Source of the DNA: Lepus europaeus | Taxonomy: Eukaryota > Chordata > Mammalia > Lagomorpha > Leporidae | Length of the DNA stretch: 64,000 nt | Direction of reading: 5' to 3' | Assembly: GCF_033115175.1 (NCBI RefSeq) | Contig: NC_084834.1 | Location: 120,090,275-120,154,274 of the forward strand | Shown: positions 57,248 through 64,000 of the stretch, in pieces | How the letters are laid out: each line of letters starts with the position of its first letter | How positions within the stretch are numbered: position 1 is the stretch's first letter | Position numbers and translations under genes: made by a program | The notes under the pieces: generated by a model | Database searches by the model: none | What the model was told of the DNA's origin: nothing | What the model saw: only the letters and a program-made list of their open reading frames with translations

Positions 57248-57495
57248 GGGTGAACGTGTAGTGTTCCAGTTAAGATACCTGCAGCCCATATTAGAGTAAT
57301 GGGGTTCAGTACCTAGCTCCAGCTCCTGAGTAATGCAGACCCTGAGAAGCCATGGGATGCCTGAAGTAATTGGATCTCTGCTGCCTGTGGGATTGAGTTC
57401 CCATATTCCATGGGCAACTGGGGAGTGAACCAAAGGATGGGGGTGAGTGCACATTCTCTGTCTGTCTTCCTGTCAAATAACTGAACAATTAAAAT
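57248..57495 (+). mobile_element. CSINE (old type)
   Basis: Body words gttaagatacctgcagccca and ctggggagtgaaccaaagga. Confidence 0.72.
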
Positions 57496-57837
57496 GAAAC
57501 AGACAAAAAACTGGCCTAGTTGAGTATGCCCGACTCCACCCCCTCTGAATCAAAATAGATGATCCCATCAACCCCTGGACTCCCCTCTACTAGAAAGGAG
57601 TGGCTTAGAAAAATACCAAGACATAGAGGTATTCCAGCGCATGAATGGCAGCTGATATTGGCGATGAATTAAGTTAATTTTCTTCTCTCTCCTACATTTC
57701 AGAGACAGGTAAATGACTTTGAAACACAGATTTCTCTTTTGGAAAAGTCCTTTCTCCTCTGGTAACTTCCCAACTCCTTTTATCCTCTCTGACCTCTGCT
57801 TCAGACCAGAGGCATAACTAAAATAAGCTTACTGTAT

Positions 57838-58122
57838 TTTTAAAATTTATTTGGAAGGCAGAGAGATTGAGAGAGACAGGTCTTGCATCTGGTGGTTCAC
57901 TCCTCAAGTGTCCACACAGGGCTGGGCCAGGCCAAGGCCAGGAGCAAGGAACTGCATCTGGGTCTCCCATGTGGGTAGCGGGGCCCCAGGTACTTGAGCC
58001 AGCACCACTGTGCCAGATTTTGCATTAGCAGGAAGCTGTGTGGAAAGCAGAGGTGGGACCCATTCATAGGCACTCTGAGAGGAAGAGGTGGCTTAACCAG
58101 TTCCTCCACAATACATGCCCCA
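57838..58122 (-). mobile_element. CSINE (old type)
   Basis: A reverse copy starting aaatttatttggaaggcaga and ending cctccacaatacatgcccc. Confidence 0.75.
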
Positions 58123-58661
58123 ATAAACTTAATTTCGACACAAAGAAGTAGTTAGTCCAATTCTCATGAGCCTTTTCTTAGGGGTGGCCTCAGAGTTCAG
58201 TGATTAACTTCTTTTGTATCGCATTAGCCATGCATTTTTAAGCAATCATCCATTAGAGTTAGCTGAGTTTTGTTTCTGGATGGAGTCAGATGGAAGCCTG
58301 ACTCTCACTCTCTTCAGCCCTGTGCTGGTCCTACTCTGTGAGCAAGGCGCCCGCATCTGGTTTCCAGCGCCTGCCGTGCTGAGTATCATCTCAAAGGATA
58401 GGTGCCTGGACCGACTGCAGCCTGCCAGACTAAAATCTCCTGAGTACGAAGTCAGGAGCCAGTTGCTTCTGGACACAGGCAGTCTACGACCCTGACTAGA
58501 TTTTTATTTGAAATAAGAAAGAAAAGTTTGTAGCAGTCATTTAAGATAAGAAAGAAAATCCTTAGCGGGCAGGCATCCGTTTCATGACCAGGTGTCAAAG
58601 CTAACAACATGGAGCAAGAGCAACTCCAGTTAGAAAATTTCATCAGTAAAATACAGAGGTC

Positions 58662-58955
58662 CGGGCAGGTGCTGTGGCTGCCCGTGACGCCAGCATCTCA
58701 TGTGGGCACTCCTTGGAAACACAGCTCTTCCACTTCAGATCCAGCTCCTGCTGATGTGCCTGGAAAAGCAGTGGAAGATGGTCCAAGTGCTTGGGCCCCT
58801 ACACCTATCGGGGAGACCAGGAAGAAGCTCCAGGCTCCTGCCTTCAGACTGGCCACAGCCCTGGCTGTTGTGGCCATTTGGGGAGTGAACCAGCAGTTGA
58901 AGATCTCTGTCTCTCCCTCTCTCTTTGTAACTCTGCCTTTCAAATAATAGTTTAA
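58662..58955 (+). mobile_element. CSINE
   Basis: Head cgggcaggtgctgtggctgc, slightly shortened; tail caaataatag. Confidence 0.83.
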
Positions 58956-58965
58956 AAAAATGAAG

Positions 58966-59140
58966 GCGGCTGGTGCTGTGGTGTATTGGGTAAACTGCCA
59001 CCTGCAGTGCCGGCATCCCATATGGGCACCGGTTCGAGACCTGGCTGTTCCACTTACGATCCAGCTCTCTGTTCTGGCCTTGGGAAAGCAGTGGGAAGAT
59101 GGCCCAAGTCCTTGGGCCCCTGTACCTTTCACATATAAAA
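58966..59140 (+). mobile_element. CSINE, 3'-truncated
   Basis: Head ggcggctggtgctgtggtgt through cttgggcccctgtac; the 3' half is missing. Confidence 0.8.
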
Positions 59141-59228
59141 AATTATCTTGAGATATTTAGAGAAGTTTTTCAGAGGACTAGCAAGTAAAATCATTAGGAT
59201 GCTAAAACTTGTAACTTTCTATGTGGAG

Positions 59229-59362
59229 TTTTTTTTTTTTTTAAGTATTTATTTATTTGAAAGTGTTACAGAGAGGCAGAGAGAGAGAGAAAGTTCCATC
59301 TTCTGGTTCACTCCCAAATGGCTGCGATGGTCAGAGCTGGGCCGATCCTAAGCCAGGCAAAA
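59229..59362 (-). mobile_element. CSINE tail half
   Basis: The reverse tail and part of the body (gtatttatttatttgaaagt to gccgatcctaagccagg) without the head. Confidence 0.78.
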
Positions 59363-59439
59363 CCATTGCCCTCGGCATAGAATCTGTCCTGTCACAAAAA
59401 TCAGAGAAAAAAGTTTGCCAAAAGTATGAAGAATTCGGA

Positions 59440-59670
59440 CTGACGTTTGGCTTAGTGTTAAGATCTGGTTGGGATGCCTGCATTCTATTTTGGAACACTT
59501 TACCTGCTATGCCAAACCTGAGTCTAGTCTTAGCTCCACCCTAGACTCCAGCTCCCTGCTAATGTGCAACGTGGGAGGCAGCAGAAGCTCCCTCACCCCC
59601 ACCCTCCAGTTTGGTTCATGTAGAAGAAGGAACCTGTCAGGTAGGAAGTGGGCCCTCTGCTGGCCTCCAT
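59440..59670 (+). mobile_element. CSINE (old type, diverged)
   Basis: The words tggcttagtgttaagatctg and gggatgcctgcattctattt mark an old copy. Confidence 0.6.
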
Positions 59671-59682
59671 CTCCTTGGGACC

Positions 59683-59745
59683 CTGCATGCGTTAGAATCA
59701 CCTGGAGGGCTTGCTAAAGCCTGAAGCCAGGCCCCGGATGCCCAG
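59683..59745 (-). mobile_element. hAT (MER5-like) fragment
   Basis: gcgttagaatcacctggagg followed by gcttgctaaagcctgaagcc matches MER5-type elements. Confidence 0.55.
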
Positions 59746-60060
59746 GAATTTTATTCATTCATTCATTTATTTGACAGATAGAGTTAGAGAGAGAGACAAA
59801 GGTCTTTCTTCTGTTGGTTCACCCCCAAAATGGCCGCTATGGCTGGAGCTGCACCAATCTGGAGCCAGGAGCAAGGTGCCGCCTCCTGGCCTCCCATGTG
59901 GGTGCAGGGGCCCAAGCACTTGGGCCATCTTCTACTGCTTTCCCAGGCCACAGCAGAGAGCTGGACTGGAAGAGGAGCAACTGGGACTAGAACCCGGCGC
60001 CCATATGGGATGCCAGCACTGCAGGCAGAGGATTAACAAGTGAGCCACAGTGCCATCCCC
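59746..60060 (-). mobile_element. CSINE
   Basis: A reverse copy with a (ttca/ttta)n tail and end gtgagccacagtgccatcc. Confidence 0.85.
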
Positions 60061-60171
60061 CATGAATTTTCCTGTTGAAATTAGTAGATGCTGCTGATGC
60101 TGCTACACTTGGAGGACAACAGCAACAGGAAGCATTGTTTTCATTAATTTCCCCCTTCGATTTATGTATTT

Positions 60172-60492
60172 TCTTTTTTTTTTTTAATTATTTTTTTTAT
60201 TTGAGAGGTAGAGTTACAGAGAGAGGGAGAGGCAGAGAGAAAGGTTTTCCATGCATTCATTGGTTCACTCCCCAAACGGCTGGAGCTGGGCCAATCTGAA
60301 GCTAGGAGCCAGGAGACTCTTTCTGGTCTCCCACGTGGTACAGGGGCAGAGGCACTTGGGCCATCTTCTATTGCTTTCCCAGGCCACTTCCCTGGATTGG
60401 AAGTGGAGCAGCCAGGACTAGAACCCGGTGCCCATATGGGATGCTGGTGCTACAGGCGGAGGCTTAATCCACTCTGCCATAGTGCTGGTCCC
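60172..60492 (-). mobile_element. CSINE
   Basis: A reverse copy ending gccatagtgctggtcccc. Confidence 0.85.
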
Positions 60493-60507
60493 CATTTATA
60501 TATTTCT

Positions 60508-60861
60508 TTTTTTTTTTTTTTTTTTTTTTTTTTGACAGGCAGAGCGGACATTGAGAGAAAGAGACAGAGAGAAAGGTCTTCCTTTTGCCATTGGTTCACC
60601 TTCCAATGGCCGCTGCAACCGGCGCGGTGCGGCTGGTGCACCACGCTGATCCGAAGGCAGGATCCAGGTGCTTCTCCTGATCTCCCATGGGGTGCAGGGC
60701 CCAAGCACTTGGGCCATCCTCCACTGCACTCCCTGGCCACAGCAAAGAGCTAGACAGGAAGAGGGGCAACCGGGACAGAATCCGGCGCCCCGATCAGGAT
60801 TAGAACTCGGTGTGCCGGTGCCGCAGGCGGAGGATTAGCCTATTGAGCCGCAGCGCCGGCC
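60508..60861 (-). mobile_element. CSINE (young type)
   Basis: A 17-bp duplication cccatttatatatttct flanks it (near 60491-60507 and 60862-60878). Confidence 0.93.
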
Positions 60862-60997
60862 CCCATTTATATATTTCTAAGTATGAATCATGTAATGGTG
60901 TTTGACATAATGATATAACATCCTAGGTATTCTATCTTATTTTTGCATTATAAACTATAAAACCTGTCATGAGACCTTCACTCAGTGGCCTCATCTG

Positions 60998-61000
<3 letters not shown>

Positions 61001-61036
<36 letters not shown>
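61001..61036. repeat. (AT)n microsatellite
   Basis: A pure alternating at run of about 18 units. Confidence 0.95.
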
Positions 61037-61043
<7 letters not shown>

Positions 61044-61837
61044 TCCAAGGCCCCAGCTCCAGATGTTACCGCTTTGCAGGCTTGTGAGGAAGGTTATGGA
61101 TTCAACCTATGAATTTTGCCTTTACATGGTTCAGTCATAGCAACCTGCTATATTAGGACTTTAATGTGTCCACACAAATACAAAGAATGATATTTTACCT
61201 GTGAGAGGAATTTGTCTCCTGGTCTCTGACTCACTGACGACCAAGTCGGCTTCTGCTTCATCTCCAGCAGTGACTGTGAACACAAGGGGATGTAGAGTGG
61301 TTTGGTTTTATTCGCTTTTATTCCGGAGTTGTGTCTGAAACTGTCATGTATTTGGAGTAACGCTGTTGGACTAAACGTGAGTGTTTGCTTTCCTGTGCTG
61401 TAGGTTCCCCGCCCGTTAGCATCTTTCCTGACTGTAGCGGTAGAGAGCGGGTGTGTGTGTCTGGCTAGGTATTTGGACCTGTACCCAACAATGGCGTCTT
61501 TGGCTGGGCTTCCAGCACTGATTATCTCAAGTCACCTTGCGTGCTAATTGTAGTGGGCGTGGATGTTCTGTTCTGGCCGTACTGGTCTCTCTTTTGTCTA
61601 CCAGGAAACAGTTTGAGACTTCTCATGGCCATCTCCCAATCTTAACTCTGCCATTCCACTCTCTTCTCTGCACATTCTTAGAATTAGGACTGCAGCATGG
61701 AGGTAATAATATCTGGGAACTTTATTGTTAGTCGAGATCTTCAAGAGCACCTGGTCCAGTCTCTCTGTTTTACAGAGTTAGGCCCACAGAGACACTTGGT
61801 TGCTCCCACCCCTCTCTACTTCTGTTTCTGTTTTCTC

Positions 61838-62170
61838 TTTTTTTTTTTTCTTTTGACAGGCAGAGTGGATAGTGAGAGAGAGAGACAGAAAGAAAGGTCT
61901 TCCTTTTTGCCGTTGGTTCACCCTCCAGTGGCTGCTGCGGCCGGTGCATCGCGCTGATCCGAAGCCAGGAGCCAGGTGCTTCTCCTGGTCCACCATGCAG
62001 GTGCAGGGCCCAAGCACTTGGGCCATCCTCCACTGCCTTCCCGGGCCACAGCAGAGAGCTGGCCTGGAAGAGGGGCAACTGGGATAGAATCCGGCACCCC
62101 AACCGGGACTAGAACCTGGTGTGCAGGCCCCGCAAGATGGAGGATTAGCCTGTTAAGCCACTGCGCCGGC
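61838..62170 (-). mobile_element. CSINE (young type)
   Basis: A perfect 16-bp duplication ctgtttctgttttctc lies at 61822-61837 and 62171-62186. Confidence 0.94.
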
Positions 62171-63689
62171 CTGTTTCTGTTTTCTCAATCTCTCTTTTTC
62201 ATTTATGAGGTAGCATACTTTAAATTTACATTACAGTAAAAAGGCTTAATACTTCACTAAATAAGCTTAACAAATAAGGGCAAAAAAAACCTTTGTTTCC
62301 CTAGTATAGTGGTAATATAGGCAGTGGTTACAAACAATAACTGAATGGAAAAATGACCATTTTACCCATACACAGTAAATCAAGGTAATCACAGATCATC
62401 AAAACTGTAGTAGTATAACATTCTTCACCATTAGTTTGACAAAGCAATAAAACAAAGTTTTACAAAACTCTATTTGCAGCAATACTAATACACACAAGCC
62501 TTTTTGTTTTTGTTTTGATTTTTTTATAGCTCCCATATATAAGGAAGAACATGTGTTAGTTGTGTTTCTGTGTTAAATTTATTTTGAAGAACTTTATATA
62601 TGTCCCAGAATAACTTACCACTTCTAAGACATTCTTGGGTGTTTTGTGTTTTTGTAAGTTCTTCATTGGCCATTTTTGTATTTACTTGGTTTTACCACGA
62701 TTGGTATAAAAGTCTGCTTTTTCTTTTGCCAGCTGAGGTTGCATGTTGGCTTTATTAAAATTGAGTCTATGTTATTTTAAACTTTATTCTGGAATTTCAG
62801 TTTTATTTTCACCTATTATATAACTTTGTAATGTTTTATGTTCTGAGGGACATCGAATAAATACACATTCCATTTGTTTCATGACAAGTAAAGGAAATAG
62901 TTCAGTCCACTTAATGAAACATATTTATCCTTAGCTCTGTTAGAATTGTGTTATGGTGCTGAATATTCTCAGACAGTGTCACGTGATGTTAAGGTTACTT
63001 TTCTTCAGGTCCTACCTTTCTGATCCTCTTCCTTTTGTACACTGGCACCTGGCTGTGGCTTGTTCTCTGTCATGGGATTTCAGTTGTGACTTTTCTGTTT
63101 TATTATGTCTCAGAGTACCATCCAACTCTGAAAAATGTCATGGTCTTAGTCATGCCAAGGTCTTGAGCTGCTCATTAGTTTTTTGTACTTTGCACTGCTT
63201 CCAGTCTGTCAGTTCCAGGTTTCTGAAGCTTGGCAGCAGTTGTTTGAAATATTCTTAATTTCTCACTGTTCCCTCTAGTTGTTTGTATGCTTTTATCAGA
63301 CTAGGTGCCTGTGGGAGCCTTGACTTCTGGCACAGTCCAGTGTCTTCCTCTTTCATTCATTACAGTTATTAGGGGTTCCACTATTTACATACATGCACCT
63401 GCATTGATGGGGAGGAAAGATATAGATATGGATTATGTAGTCAGAAAAGATAAATAATTGGATGCAAATTATCCAAGAAAGTAATTTGCTTCATAGGAGA
63501 TGGAAAACAAATCATACTTAACTATTTTTTGTTTCTTACTCTTCCATTCTCTTTGGTTTAGTATGTGGGATGTGTATCCTTATATAGAGTAAATTGAATT
63601 ATAAATTTGGAATAATTGTGTTTACCTAAGAACACATTCCCAGATTAAATTTGGTTTGAGGTTGGACGGCAAGGAGACAGTTTAGCTTC

Positions 63690-63765
63690 TGCACTTTTAT
63701 CAAGTAGTTTCCACTGGCTGCACACTGAAATCTCCTGGGAACCCTTAAAACCCACTAATCCAGTG
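63690..63765 (+). mobile_element. hAT (MER5-like) fragment
   Basis: ctggctgcacactgaaatct followed by cctgggaacccttaaaa is MER5-like. Confidence 0.5.
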
Positions 63766-63933
63766 CTCCCTTGATCTTGGAGTGACTTCTCCAAGACTGC
63801 TCATGAGCAGAGGGCTTGGAAGAGTCACACATGACACTGAGTGAATCCTTGTGAAAACTGGAGAAAGACTAAAGGCCATTTTCACCAAGTGGTATCTTTT
63901 AGTAGTAGGAAATGTGTCAGAAATTTCATGATT

Positions 63934-64000
63934 GGGGCCAGCGCTGTGGCATAGAGTAAAGCTGCCGCCTATGGTGCTGGCATTCCATATGGGCGCCAGT
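63934..64000 (+). mobile_element. CSINE head, cut by window end
   Basis: Head ggggccagcgctgtggcata to catatgggcgccagt. Confidence 0.88.

Larger units (their letters stand above)
39616..64000 (+). other. PPAT: PPAT intron 1 (5' 24.4 kb)
   Basis: From the exon 1 donor to the window end I find no segment encoding the expected exon 2 (the GQESAGIVTSDG region), so intron 1 is longer than 24 kb. The first ~1.3 kb is still CpG-rich. The rest holds CSINEs in both orientations, ancient L1, L2, MIR, mariner and hAT fragments, microsatellites and a PRIMPOL retrocopy. Stretches with nothing I recognise include 40.2-40.9, 41.3-42.1, 42.95-44.1, 44.4-45.09, 46.35-47.1, 47.8-48.68, 48.96-49.85, 51.0-51.9, 54.35-54.97, 56.98-57.24, 57.5-57.83, 58.13-58.65, 60.88-61.0, 61.04-61.8 and 62.2-63.68 kb. 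Confidence 0.8.

Noticed and set aside
39616-64000. PPAT exon 2 or later exons
   Set aside because: I looked for segments encoding the glutaminase residues that follow exon 1 and found none, so the window probably ends in intron 1.

Overview
The window is mammalian nuclear DNA. Coding exons are short, carry GT/AG splice signals and are separated by kilobase-scale introns. The interspersed repeats identify the lineage: about 75 copies of a tRNA-derived SINE whose young copies begin ggccggcgccgcggctc and whose tails end in AAATAAATAAATCTT plus poly(A). This is the lagomorph C repeat (CSINE), so a rabbit or close relative is most likely. Rabbit, hare and pika cannot be separated by eye.

Three genes are present, in the arrangement known from human 4q12 (PPAT | PAICS > SRP72). 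SRP72 lies on the minus strand. Its coding exons 1-9 (17863 down to 597) are here and the rest lies beyond base 1. PAICS, also minus, is complete in nine coding exons (38718 down to 21729; 425 codons plus stop). PPAT lies on the plus strand, but only exon 1 (39488-39615) is here; its first intron fills the remaining 24 kb. All exon junctions given were read from the sequence and the reading frame closes across every one.

PAICS and PPAT start codons are 769 bp apart, divergent, in a CpG island. This is the bidirectional GPAT-AIRC promoter, which co-expresses purine synthesis step 1 (PPAT) with steps 6 and 7 (PAICS). Five perfect CACGTG E-boxes lie in 848 bp there, besides GC boxes, a CCAAT box and an NRF1-like site. 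SRP72, a subunit of the signal recognition particle, follows PAICS in the same direction with its own CpG-island promoter around 17.2-18.05 kb.

Everything else is intron or intergenic repeat: CSINEs, a solo LTR with 6-bp target duplication (1326-1744), ancient L1 3' ends, MIR, L2, mariner and hAT remnants, and microsatellites. The most notable item is at 55821-56954 in PPAT intron 1. It is a retrocopy of a truncated PRIMPOL mRNA (5' part through codon 136) joined directly to the 3' part of a CSINE, and the whole composite sits between one pair of 14-bp target-site duplications. The junction follows the CSINE position ...ccag, so the parent transcript was probably spliced into, and polyadenylated in, a SINE before being retrocopied. 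Other points worth a second look are a poly(A)-only insertion with a target duplication (24751-24801), a 32-nt SRP72 exon crowded by SINEs, and a decoy splice donor after PAICS exon 2.
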